21,828 nucleotides of DNA, from assembly GCA_028292185.1 (NCBI GenBank), contig JAQGMT010000200.1, forward strand, positions 1-21,828. The letters are read 5' to 3'. The DNA comes from Ramlibacter sp. Lineage in GTDB: Bacteria > Pseudomonadota > Gammaproteobacteria > Burkholderiales > Burkholderiaceae_C. Every line of letters begins with the position of its first letter. The first letter of the stretch is position 1. The notes beneath the pieces are model-generated. The model saw nothing but the letters and a program-made list of their open reading frames with translations, ran no database searches and was not told the DNA's origin. A program made the position numbers and the translations under genes. Positions 7,087-14,879 of this stretch are shown in pieces.

Positions 7087-7650
7087 ATGACGACCATCGC
7101 AGAAATCAAGAAGACCATGGAGGGCAAGATGGACCATTCCATCGCCGCCTTCAAGAACAACCTGACCAAGATCCGCACCGGCCGCGCCAATCCGGCGCTG
7201 CTGGACACGGTGCATGTGGACTACTACGGCTCGATACTTCCGATCAGCCAGGTCGCCAACGTCTCCCTGCTGGATGCCCGCACGATCAGCGTGCAGCCTT
7301 GGGAAAAAGGCATGGGCGCCAAGATCGAGAAAGCGATTCGCGAAAGCGATCTCGGCCTCAATCCCGCATCGATGGGCGACCTGATCCGCGTGCCCATGCC
7401 TCCGATGAGCGAGGAGCGGCGCAAGGAAATGACCAAGCTCGTGCGCCATGAAGGTGAAGCCGCCAAGGTCGCCGTGCGCAATCTGCGCCGCGATGCCAAC
7501 GACGCGGTCAAGAAGCTGGTGAAGGACAAGCTGGCTTCCGAAGACGAGCAAAAGCGTTCCGAGGCGGAAGTCCAGAAGCTCACCGACCGGCACATTGGCG
7601 AAATCGATCAACTGGTCGCCGCCAAAGAGCACGAGATCATGGCCGTGTGA
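7087..7650 (+). CDS. frr: Ribosome recycling factor
   Basis: Splits post-termination ribosomes together with EF-G. The 187-aa product matches family length (185 aa in E. coli). Visible family sequence includes FKNNLTKIRTGRANPALLD near residues 20-40, YYGSILPISQVANVSLLDAR, the VQPWEKGMGAKIEKAI segment, and the helical C-terminal stretch VRHEGEAAKVAVRNLRRDAN. The start ATG 7087 has GAGGAG at 7075-7080. It follows pyrH closely, as in almost all proteobacteria. Immediately after its TGA a dispersed repeat begins, which separates it from uppS. Confidence 0.98.
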   Translation: MTTIAEIKKTMEGKMDHSIAAFKNNLTKIRTGRANPALLDTVHVDYYGSILPISQVANVSLLDARTISVQPWEKGMGAKIEKAIRESDLGLNPASMGDLIRVPMPPMSEERRKEMTKLVRHEGEAAKVAVRNLRRDANDAVKKLVKDKLASEDEQKRSEAEVQKLTDRHIGEIDQLVAAKEHEIMAV

Positions 7651-7735
7651 TGTTGCCCCCACGCTTGTCATTGCATGACTGCGCCGCCTCCCTAAGGGGC
7701 CTTCGCGCCTTGGGGCGGCCCGGCGGCGCTCACCA
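7651..7735 (+). repeat. Intergenic repeat, copy A (frr-uppS gap)
   Basis: The first 20 nt (7651-7670) match the start of copy B (14787-14806) at 17 of 20 positions, and both copies begin at the base after a stop codon. The later part shares GCGCCGCC, an AGGGG block and GGGGCGGCCCG in the same order. In this copy GCGCCGCC (7681-7688) pairs perfectly with GGCGGCGC (7722-7729), with a smaller imperfect hairpin inside. It resembles short repeats I recall from Comamonadaceae intergenic regions. The boundary at the right is approximate. Confidence 0.6.
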
Positions 7736-7747
7736 TTTCCTTGCCTT

Positions 7748-8473
7748 ATGACGCCCGACCGCATCCCGCACCACGTGGCCATCGTGATGGACGGCAACGG
7801 CCGCTGGGCGACGCGCCGCTACTTGCCGCGCATCGCGGGCCACAAGAAGGGCATGGATGCGCTGAGTGCCTGCGTGCGCCATTGCCATGACCGGGGCGTC
7901 AAGGTGCTGACGGTGTTCGCGTTCTCCTCCGAAAACTGGAAGCGGCCGCGCGAAGAAGTCTCCAGCCTGATGGAACTGCTGGCGGTGGCATTGGCGCGCG
8001 AAGTACCGCGCCTCAACGCCGAAGGCGTGCGGCTGTTCTTCGTGGGCGATCGCTCGGCGCTGTCGGCGAAGGTTCGCGCGGGTCTGACGAAGGCTGAATC
8101 CGCAACCGCGTCGAATTCACGGCTGCTGTTCAACGTCTGCTTCAACTACGGTGGCCGCTGGGACATCGCGCAGGCCGCCGCGCGCGTGACTGCGGGCAAG
8201 GAAGCGATCACCGAAGAGAGCTTGTCCGCCGCCATGGCGCTGGCGCACGTTCCCGATCCCGACCTGGTGATCCGCACCGGCGGCGAGCGGCGCCTGTCGA
8301 ACTTCCTGTTATGGCAGGCGGCGTACGCCGAGCTCTATTTCACCGAGAAGCTCTGGCCCGAGTTCGATGGCGCGGCGCTCGACGACGCTTTGGCCGATTA
8401 CGCGCGCCGCGAGCGCCGCTTCGGCAAGACTTCCGAGCAAGTGTCGACGGCGCTGGCCAAGAAGGTCGCCTGA
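7748..8473 (+). CDS. uppS: Isoprenyl transferase, (2Z,6E)-undecaprenyl diphosphate synthase
   Basis: Condenses isopentenyl diphosphate onto farnesyl diphosphate to give undecaprenyl diphosphate, the lipid carrier for peptidoglycan and O-antigen. The 241-aa cis-prenyltransferase shows the catalytic MDGNGRWA (D15), the SSENWKRP substrate-binding segment, FNYGGRWDI, and the RTGGE...LSNFLLWQAAYAELYF signature near the C-terminus; ARRERRFGK closes the conserved part. Length is close to E. coli UppS (253 aa). The start ATG 7748 is fixed by the IPHHVAIVMDG beginning, but the preceding bases (ACCATTTCCTTGCCTT) lack any purine-rich ribosome site. It follows repeat copy A and is 16 nt ahead of cdsA, whose product uses a different lipid route but shares the inner membrane. 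Confidence 0.96.
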   Translation: MTPDRIPHHVAIVMDGNGRWATRRYLPRIAGHKKGMDALSACVRHCHDRGVKVLTVFAFSSENWKRPREEVSSLMELLAVALAREVPRLNAEGVRLFFVGDRSALSAKVRAGLTKAESATASNSRLLFNVCFNYGGRWDIAQAAARVTAGKEAITEESLSAAMALAHVPDPDLVIRTGGERRLSNFLLWQAAYAELYFTEKLWPEFDGAALDDALADYARRERRFGKTSEQVSTALAKKVA

Positions 8474-8489
8474 CCACCGCGGGCTTCGC

Positions 8490-9362
8490 ATGCTGAAGCA
8501 GCGAATCATCACCGCGCTGGTGCTGCTGGCGATCCTGCTGCCGGCGCTGTTCTGGCCGACGCCGGCGCCGTTCGCGGCGGTCGCGCTGTTGCTGATTGCG
8601 GCGGGCGCCTGGGAGTGGGGCCGGCTGAACGGCCTGGCGCAAGCCGGATCGATGATCACGGCGGCGATCTGCCTGCTGCTTTGCGCCGCCTCGTGGTACG
8701 CCGGCGTGCTGCGCCAGCCGTTGCCCTTGTTGTGGTCGGTTGCCGGCGCGCTGTGGGTGCTCGCGGGCGCATGGCTGCTGCGGGCTGGCGTTGCCGGCTG
8801 GCCCGGCGTGCCGCGCGCGCTGCGCCTGGCGGGCGGCGTGCTCGCGCTTTGGCTGGCCTGGCTGGCCGTGGCGCAAGCCCGCGAGATCGGCGTGAACTTC
8901 CTGCTTTCCATACTCGCGCTCGTGTGGGTGGCTGACATCTCCGCGTACTTTGCCGGCCGCGCATTCGGCCTGAAGTTCACGAGGGACAAGCTGGCGCCTG
9001 GCATCAGTCCCGGCAAGAGCTGGGAGGGTGTGTGGGGTGGCATGCTGGGAGTGCTCGTGCTGGCCCTGGTCTGGACCGCCGCCGACCGCTTGGCCGATGC
9101 CGCGGTGCCCAGCCTCTACACGCGGCTGGCCGGCGCCGGGTGGTGGTTGCTGGTGATCGCTGCCTTGTTCCTGGCCGCCATGAGCGTGGTCGGCGACCTG
9201 GTGGAATCGCTGGTCAAGCGCAGCGCCGGCGCCAAGGATTCCAGCAAGCTGCTGCCGGGTCACGGCGGTGTGCTGGACCGCGTGGACGCACTGCTGCCCA
9301 CCTTGCCGCTCGCCATGATGCTGGCGTCCGTGGCATCGCTGGCATCTCTATCACCGCGATGA
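8490..9362 (+). CDS. cdsA: Phosphatidate cytidylyltransferase (CDP-diglyceride synthase)
   Basis: Makes CDP-diacylglycerol from phosphatidic acid and CTP, the branch point of phospholipid synthesis. The 290-aa product is an integral inner-membrane protein with several hydrophobic helices from residue 7 onward. The C-terminal family signature is complete: VGDLVESLVKRSAGAKDSSK (K243 in VKR), then LLPGHGGVLDRVDALLPTLP, carrying the metal-binding acidic residues. ATG 8490 was preferred to an in-frame start at 8367 because the membrane protein begins with MLKQRIITALVLLAILLP and the longer form would overlap uppS by more than 100 nt. Only a weak GCGGG precedes it. Its TGA overlaps the dxr ATG. Confidence 0.96.
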   Translation: MLKQRIITALVLLAILLPALFWPTPAPFAAVALLLIAAGAWEWGRLNGLAQAGSMITAAICLLLCAASWYAGVLRQPLPLLWSVAGALWVLAGAWLLRAGVAGWPGVPRALRLAGGVLALWLAWLAVAQAREIGVNFLLSILALVWVADISAYFAGRAFGLKFTRDKLAPGISPGKSWEGVWGGMLGVLVLALVWTAADRLADAAVPSLYTRLAGAGWWLLVIAALFLAAMSVVGDLVESLVKRSAGAKDSSKLLPGHGGVLDRVDALLPTLPLAMMLASVASLASLSPR

Positions 9363-10549
9363 AACAGCGTATCGCAGTACTCGGCTCCACCGGGTCGGTG
9401 GGCGTCAACACGCTGGACGTGATCGCCCGACATCGCGATCGCTTCGAGGTGTTCGCGCTCAGCGCGGCGACCCAGGTCGACCTCATGCTGCAGCAATGCG
9501 CAAAGTTCAAGCCTTCGTTTGCGGTGATGGCCGCCGAAGGCCCGGGCCGCGAGCTCGCGTACAAGGTGCAGGCTGGCGGCCTGGCCACCCAGGTGCTGTG
9601 GGGCCAGGGCGCCCTCGAGGAGATCGCCGCGCACGAGTCCGTGGACACGGTGATGGCGGCGATCGTCGGCGCCGCGGGGCTGGCCTCGTGCCTGGCGGCC
9701 GCGCGGGCCGGCAAACGGCTGCTGCTGGCGAACAAGGAGGCCCTGGTGGTCGGCGGCGAGCTGTTCCTCGACGCGGTGCGGGGCAGCGGCGCGAAGCTGC
9801 TGCCCATCGACAGCGAGCATTCGGCGATCTTCCAGTCCCTGCCCGAGGACCCGGCCACCTGGGACGCGCGGGTGGAGAAGATCATCCTCACCGCTTCGGG
9901 CGGGCCGTTTCGCACCCGCGAGCCGCACACGCTGCGCGGCGTCACGCCGGAAGAAGCGTGCGCGCATCCCAATTGGGTGATGGGCCGCAAGATCTCGGTG
10001 GACTCGGCCACCATGATGAACAAGGCGCTCGAGGTGATCGAGGCCCGCTTCCTGTTCGGGCTGGCGCCGCAGCGCCTGGAAGTGGTGATCCATCCGCAAA
10101 GCGTGATCCACTCGATGGTGCAGTACCGCGATGCGTCGGTGGTGGCTCAGCTGGGCACGCCCGACATGCGGGTTCCCATCGCTTACGGGCTGGCCTGGCC
10201 CGATCGCGTCGCATCCGGCGCGCAGGCGCTGGATTTCCACACGCTGGCCGACATGAGCTTCGAATCGATCGACAGCCGCGGCCATCGCGAGCGCTTCCCC
10301 GGCCTGACCCTGGCGTGGGACGTGCTGGCCGCGCCGCCCGGAACGACGGCGGTGCTGAACGCGGCGAATGAAGTCGCCGTGGCCGCCTTTCTTGAACGGC
10401 AGATCCGGTTCGACCAGATCCACCAGGTGAATGTTGCAACTTTGGAGGCGGTTACAGCGTCCAAGCCCGAATCGCTGGAAGATCTGCTCGGCCTCGACGC
10501 GCGCTCGCGCGAAGCCGCCGGGCGGGCCATTTCGCGGCTCGGCGCCTGA
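9359..10549 (+). CDS. dxr: 1-deoxy-D-xylulose 5-phosphate reductoisomerase
   Basis: Second enzyme of the non-mevalonate isoprenoid pathway: converts DXP to 2-C-methyl-D-erythritol 4-phosphate with NADPH. The 396-aa product has the NADPH fingerprint GSTGSVG (residues 9-15), LLLANKEALVVGGE, the metal-binding PIDSEHSAIFQ (D151, E153), the flexible-loop region with ASGGPFR and HPNWVMGRKISVDSATMMNK, and the downstream HPQSVIHSMVQ segment. Length equals that of E. coli Dxr. ATG 9359 overlaps the cdsA stop by ATGA, indicating translational coupling; an in-frame start at 9032 was rejected as it would lie deep inside cdsA. Together with uppS it supplies isoprenoid flux for the carrier lipid. Confidence 0.97.
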   Translation: MKQRIAVLGSTGSVGVNTLDVIARHRDRFEVFALSAATQVDLMLQQCAKFKPSFAVMAAEGPGRELAYKVQAGGLATQVLWGQGALEEIAAHESVDTVMAAIVGAAGLASCLAAARAGKRLLLANKEALVVGGELFLDAVRGSGAKLLPIDSEHSAIFQSLPEDPATWDARVEKIILTASGGPFRTREPHTLRGVTPEEACAHPNWVMGRKISVDSATMMNKALEVIEARFLFGLAPQRLEVVIHPQSVIHSMVQYRDASVVAQLGTPDMRVPIAYGLAWPDRVASGAQALDFHTLADMSFESIDSRGHRERFPGLTLAWDVLAAPPGTTAVLNAANEVAVAAFLERQIRFDQIHQVNVATLEAVTASKPESLEDLLGLDARSREAAGRAISRLGA

Positions 10550-10568
10550 ACCCGGAGATCACACCAAC

Positions 10569-11930
10569 ATGCTGACCATCGTTGCCTTCATCGTGGCCCT
10601 GGGCCTGCTGATCGCCGTGCACGAGTACGGCCACTACCGCGTCGCCGTCGCTTGCGGCGTGAAGGTCCTGCGCTTTTCGGTCGGTTTCGGCAAGACGCTG
10701 TACCGGTGGCAGCCGAAAAACCAGAAGCACGGGCAAAGCACCGAATTCGTGATCGGGGCATTTCCGGTGGGCGGCTACGTGAAGATGCTGGACGAGCGTG
10801 AAGGGCCGGTCGCGCCCGAGGAACGGCACCTCGCGTTCAACACCCAGCCCCTCAGATCGCGCGCGGCCATCGTTGCGGCCGGTCCCGCGGCCAACCTGCT
10901 CCTCGCCGTGCTGCTCTATGCGGCGGTGAACTGGTATGGCGTGCAGGAGCCCAAACCCATTCTTGCCAGTCCGATCGCGGGCTCGGTCGCGCAGCAGGCG
11001 GGCTTGCGTGGCGGCGAGCTCGTGCAGCAAGCGGGCTTTGCCGACGGCGCGCCGCAGGCGGTGCGCTCCTTCGAAGACCTGCGCTGGCTGCTCACGCGCG
11101 GTGCGCTGGACGGGCGCGACGTGCGCCTGCAGGTGGCGCAGCCAGGCCGCGCCTCGAGCGTAGAAGCCCTCCTGCCCCTGAGCCAGCTGCCTTCCCGCGA
11201 GCCGGATGCGCAGTTGTTCCGCAAGATCGGCATCCTCGGGCCGTTCACGGCGCCGGTGATCGGCGACGTGGTGGGGACCGGCGCGGCGCAACGCGCGGGG
11301 CTGCTCAAGGGCGACGTGGTGCTGGCCGTGGGCAGCACCACGGTGGTCGATGGCCAGCAGTTGCGCGATCTGATTCGCAGCGGGCAGGGCGCTCGCCAGA
11401 GCTGGCGCGTGCAGCGCGGCGGGCAAGTCCTCGAGCTGGCGGTGCAGCCGGACCTGGTGCAGGAAGACACCGGGCGCATCGGCCGCATCGGCGCCTACGT
11501 GGGCGCGCCGCCCGAGTGGGTGAAGGTGCGATACGGCGCGGTCGAAGGGCTGGAGAAGGGTGCGGTGCGCACCTGGGAAGTGTCGCTGCTCACGCTGCGC
11601 ATGATGGGCCGAATGGTGATCGGCGAAGCCTCGCTGAAGAACCTCAGTGGGCCGCTGACGATCGCCGACTACGCCGGCAAATCCGCCAGCCTGGGGCTGA
11701 CGCAGTACCTGGTGTTTCTTGCGTTGATCAGCGTCAGCCTGGGCGTGCTGAATTTGCTGCCGCTGCCGGTTTTGGATGGCGGGCACCTGATGTATTATCT
11801 TTGGGAGGCCGTCACGGGCAAGAGCGTCTCCGACACGTGGATGGAGCGACTGCAGCGTGGCGGGGTGGCGGTGCTCCTCGTGATGATGACGATTGCGCTG
11901 TTCAACGACGTCACCCGTCTCTTTGGATAA
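10569..11930 (+). CDS. rseP: Site-2 intramembrane zinc metalloprotease RseP
   Basis: Inner-membrane protease that in E. coli cleaves anti-sigma factor RseA after DegS, releasing sigma-E, and also clears signal-peptide remnants. The 453-aa product has the zinc motif HEYGH at residues 18-22 in the first membrane helix, the VGFGKTLYRW and FPVGGYVKMLDE segments, periplasmic PDZ-like domains in the middle (two repeats, around 110-290), and the second active-site motif NLLPLPVLDGGHL with D403 in a C-terminal helix. Length matches E. coli RseP (450 aa). ATG 10569 has GGAG upstream. It precedes bamA, matching the usual gene order and its role in outer-membrane stress signalling. No rseA or rpoE is in the window. 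Confidence 0.96.
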   Translation: MLTIVAFIVALGLLIAVHEYGHYRVAVACGVKVLRFSVGFGKTLYRWQPKNQKHGQSTEFVIGAFPVGGYVKMLDEREGPVAPEERHLAFNTQPLRSRAAIVAAGPAANLLLAVLLYAAVNWYGVQEPKPILASPIAGSVAQQAGLRGGELVQQAGFADGAPQAVRSFEDLRWLLTRGALDGRDVRLQVAQPGRASSVEALLPLSQLPSREPDAQLFRKIGILGPFTAPVIGDVVGTGAAQRAGLLKGDVVLAVGSTTVVDGQQLRDLIRSGQGARQSWRVQRGGQVLELAVQPDLVQEDTGRIGRIGAYVGAPPEWVKVRYGAVEGLEKGAVRTWEVSLLTLRMMGRMVIGEASLKNLSGPLTIADYAGKSASLGLTQYLVFLALISVSLGVLNLLPLPVLDGGHLMYYLWEAVTGKSVSDTWMERLQRGGVAVLLVMMTIALFNDVTRLFG

Positions 11931-11988
11931 TCCTTTTTTTGGCTGCGGCCGCTTGTTGACCGAGGCGGTGCGGGCCCGACGTTGATTC

Positions 11989-14283
11989 ATGAAAAAACAA
12001 ATCAAGCGCTTTCGCGCGCGTACCGTTGCGGCCATGGTGGCCATGGCCTTTGTGGCGAACGCCTGGGCCGTGGACCCTTTCACGGTGCGCGATATCCGCG
12101 TCGAAGGCCTGCAGCGGGTGGAGCCCGGCACCGTCTTCGCTTCGCTGCCGTTTCGCATCGGCGACCAGTACAACGACGACAAGGGCTCGGCCGCCATCCG
12201 GGCCCTCTTCGCATTGGGCCTGTTCAAGGACGTGCGCCTGGAGGTGAACGGCGACGTGCTGGTGGTGATCGTGGAGGAGCGGCCCACCGTGGCCGACGTC
12301 GACTTCGCGGGCACCAAGGAATTCGACAAGGACACCCTGAAGAAGGCCCTGCGCGAGATCGGCCTGACCGAAGGCCGGCCGTACGACCAGGCCCTGGCCG
12401 ACCGCGCCGAGCAGGAACTCAAGCGCCAGTACATCAACAAGAGCCTGTACGGCGCCGAAGTGGTCACCACCGTCACGCCGATCGAGCGCAACCGCGTCAA
12501 CCTGACCTTCACCGTCACCGAGGGCGACCCGGCGAAGATCAAGGACATCCACATCGTCGGCAACACGGCCTTCAGCGAATCCACGCTCACGGGCCTGTTC
12601 GACCTGGACACCGGCGGCTTCCTGTCGTGGTACACCAAGTCCGACCGCTACTCGCGCGCCAAGCTCAACGCCGACCTGGAAGCGCTGCGTTCCTACTATC
12701 TCAGCCGCGGCTACCTCGAATTCCGCATCGATTCCACCCAGGTGGCGATCTCGCCCAACCGGCAGGACATCTCCATCACGGTGAACGTCACCGAAGGCCA
12801 GCGCTACGTGGTTTCGAGTGTGAAGCTCGAAGGCAACTACCTGGGCAAGGACGATGAGTTCAAGTCGCTCGTCACCATCCGCCCGGGTGAGCCCTATAAC
12901 GCCGACAGGGTGGCCGAGACCACCAAGGCGTTCAGCGATTACTTCGGCAATTTCGGCTACGCCTTCGCCACGGTCGAGGCCCGCCCGGAAATCGATCGCG
13001 CCAACAATCGCGTTTCGTTCGTGCTGCTGGCCGAGCCCTCGCGCCGCGCCTACGTGCGCCGCATCAACATCTCCGGCAACAACCGCACCCGCGACGAAGT
13101 GCTGCGGCGCGAGTTCCGCCAGTTCGAGTCGTCCTGGTACGACGCCGAAAAGATCAAGCTTTCGCGCGACCGCATCGACCGCCTTGGCTTTTTCAAGGAA
13201 GTGAACATCGAGACCAGCGATGTCCCGGGCGCAGCCGACCAGGTTGACCTGAACATCACCGTCGCCGAAAAACCCACCGGCAGCCTGCAGGTGGGGGCCG
13301 GGTTCTCCAGCGCCGAAAAGCTGGCGCTGTCGTTCTCCGTCAAGCAGGAGAACGCCTTCGGCAGCGGCAACTACCTGGGCGTCGAGGTCAACACCAGCAA
13401 ATACAACAGGGCGATCGTCTTTAACTCGGTGAATCCATATTTCACCCCGGACGGGATTTCGCGCACGATCGACGTGTACCACCGCTCTTCCAGGCCGTAC
13501 GAGGACCAGGGCGGTAACTACCAGCTGGTCACCACCGGCGCCGGCCTGCGCTTCGGCATCCCGTTCAGCGAACTCGACACCGTCTTTTTCGGCGGAGCAG
13601 TGGAACGCACCGAAATCAAGCCCGGCACCAGCATTCCGGCGGCGTACCTCGATTACGCGGAGCGCTTTGGTTTCACCAGCAACACGCTGCCGCTCTCGCT
13701 GGGCTGGTCGCGCGATAACCGCGACAGCGCCATCGCTCCCACCAAGGGCCGCTTCCAGAGGCTGGCGGGCGAGATGGCGCTGGTGGGCGATGCCCGCTAC
13801 GCGCGAACCAACTACCAGCTGCAGCAGTACATTCCCCTGAACAAGCAGTTCACCCTGGCCTTCAATGGCGAGGCCGGCTGGGGCAAGGGCTTGGGCGGGC
13901 GCCCGTTCCCGGTGTTTAAGAACTTCTATTCGGGTGGCCTGGGTTCGGTGCGAGGCTTTGAACAGGGCACGCTCGGTCCCAAGGACGTCACCGGCGCCAC
14001 CATCGGCGGCTCGCGCAAGCTCAGTCTTAACGCGGAAGTCCTCACCCCCTTCCCCGGCGCGGGCAACGACCGCACCTTGCGCATGTTCGGCTTCGTGGAC
14101 GTGGGCAACGTTTTCGGCGAAACCGAGAAGATCACCTTTGGCGAGCTGCGGGCCTCGGTCGGCGCGGGCGTGTCATGGATATCTCCCATCGGCCCGCTGC
14201 GCATCGCCATCGCCCAGCCCATACGCAAGTTTCCTGGCGATAGAATCCAGAGATTGCAATTCCAGATCGGAACCTCGTTCTAA
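11989..14283 (+). CDS. bamA: Outer membrane protein assembly factor BamA
   Basis: Central component of the BAM complex that folds beta-barrel proteins into the outer membrane. The 764-aa precursor has a signal peptide (positively charged MKKQIKRFRAR, hydrophobic core, probable cleavage after A27 in NAWA|VDPF), followed by five tandem POTRA domains (about residues 28-420) that each show the G-N-x-x-F/Y type pattern. The C-terminal half is a 16-strand barrel with the conserved loop-6 VRGF at residues 654-657, and the chain ends in aromatic Phe as outer-membrane barrels usually do. It is somewhat shorter than E. coli BamA (810 aa). The ribosome site before ATG 11989 is weak. The TAA overlaps the skp ATG by one base. 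Confidence 0.97.
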   Translation: MKKQIKRFRARTVAAMVAMAFVANAWAVDPFTVRDIRVEGLQRVEPGTVFASLPFRIGDQYNDDKGSAAIRALFALGLFKDVRLEVNGDVLVVIVEERPTVADVDFAGTKEFDKDTLKKALREIGLTEGRPYDQALADRAEQELKRQYINKSLYGAEVVTTVTPIERNRVNLTFTVTEGDPAKIKDIHIVGNTAFSESTLTGLFDLDTGGFLSWYTKSDRYSRAKLNADLEALRSYYLSRGYLEFRIDSTQVAISPNRQDISITVNVTEGQRYVVSSVKLEGNYLGKDDEFKSLVTIRPGEPYNADRVAETTKAFSDYFGNFGYAFATVEARPEIDRANNRVSFVLLAEPSRRAYVRRINISGNNRTRDEVLRREFRQFESSWYDAEKIKLSRDRIDRLGFFKEVNIETSDVPGAADQVDLNITVAEKPTGSLQVGAGFSSAEKLALSFSVKQENAFGSGNYLGVEVNTSKYNRAIVFNSVNPYFTPDGISRTIDVYHRSSRPYEDQGGNYQLVTTGAGLRFGIPFSELDTVFFGGAVERTEIKPGTSIPAAYLDYAERFGFTSNTLPLSLGWSRDNRDSAIAPTKGRFQRLAGEMALVGDARYARTNYQLQQYIPLNKQFTLAFNGEAGWGKGLGGRPFPVFKNFYSGGLGSVRGFEQGTLGPKDVTGATIGGSRKLSLNAEVLTPFPGAGNDRTLRMFGFVDVGNVFGETEKITFGELRASVGAGVSWISPIGPLRIAIAQPIRKFPGDRIQRLQFQIGTSF

Positions 14284-14786
14284 TGAAGTATCTGTCCCGT
14301 CAATGCCTGGTGTTCCTGTTTGGCGCCCTCGCGCTCGTCGCGCACGCGGACGATTTCAGGGTGGGCTTCGTCAACACCGACCGGATCTTCCGCGAAGCAA
14401 ATACCGCCAAGGCAGCGCAGGCCAAGCTCGAGCAGGAGTTCTCCAAGCGGGAAAGGGATCTCACTGCCATTGGCGACACCCTCAAGAACGCCTCCGACAA
14501 GTTCGAACGCGAGGCGCCCACGCTGTCGGAAAGCCAGCGCACCCAGCGCCAGAAGCAGCTGCTCGACCAGGACCGCGACTTCCAGCGCAAGCGCCGCGAA
14601 TTCCAGGAAGACCTCAACGCCCGCAAGAACGAAGAGCTGCAGCAGGTGCTCGAGCGCGCCAACCGGGTGGTCAAGCAGGTTGCCGAAGCCGAAAAATACG
14701 ACGTCGTCCTGCAGGAGGCCGTCTATATCAACCCCAAGCACGACATCACCGACAAGGTGATCAAGGCGCTTAACGCGGCGAAGTAA
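14283..14786 (+). CDS. skp: Periplasmic chaperone Skp/OmpH
   Basis: Trimeric periplasmic chaperone that holds unfolded outer-membrane proteins between the Sec translocon and BAM. The 167-aa precursor has a signal peptide (MKYLSRQ..., hydrophobic core, likely cleavage AHA|DD after residue 22). The mature part starts with the family sequence FRVGFVNTDRIF and continues as long charged helices with heptad character (about residues 45-140, rich in K, R, E and Q), which form the tentacles of the trimer. It ends with the AEKYDVVLQEAVYINPKHDITDKVIKAL type C-terminus. It starts on the A of the bamA TAA, so it is translationally coupled to bamA. Length and order are standard. Confidence 0.93.
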   Translation: MKYLSRQCLVFLFGALALVAHADDFRVGFVNTDRIFREANTAKAAQAKLEQEFSKRERDLTAIGDTLKNASDKFEREAPTLSESQRTQRQKQLLDQDRDFQRKRREFQEDLNARKNEELQQVLERANRVVKQVAEAEKYDVVLQEAVYINPKHDITDKVIKALNAAK

Positions 14787-14870
14787 TGTGGCCGCCACGC
14801 CTGTCACCTCGTTTCGCGCCGCCCCCGCAGGGGGGGCAGTCGGCCAGGGGCGGCCCGCCGCCGACTGAGC
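14787..14870 (+). repeat. Intergenic repeat, copy B (skp-lpxD gap)
   Basis: Second copy of the element in the frr-uppS gap. It starts at the base after the skp TAA; its first 20 nt match copy A at 17 positions and the GGGGCGGCCCG block recurs. A perfect GCCGCCCC (14818-14825) with GGGGCGGC (14847-14854) inverted repeat and an inner GCCCCC/GGGGGC hairpin (14821-14826 with 14832-14837) are present. lpxD begins about 10 nt later with a GTG and no clear Shine-Dalgarno. The right boundary is approximate. Confidence 0.6.
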
Positions 14871-14879
14871 GTCGCTAGT

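Noticed and set aside
11934..11940. Run of seven T after rseP as a terminator
   Set aside because: No stable stem precedes it; GGATAATCC is too short to fold. bamA follows within 50 nt.
11941..11988. Sigma-E promoter for bamA-skp, as known in E. coli
   Set aside because: No GGAACTT-like -35 or TCTGA-like -10 is visible in the gap; a TTGACC is present but has no suitable -10 partner.
10452..12638. Very long minus-strand open frame antisense to rseP and bamA
   Set aside because: The translation is low-complexity and rich in Arg, His and Ala with no domain character. It is the mirror of the codon bias of real plus-strand genes.
11911..13482. Long minus-strand open frame antisense to bamA
   Set aside because: Wholly inside a clear BamA gene; its composition is typical of antisense high-GC shadow frames and it has no ribosome site.
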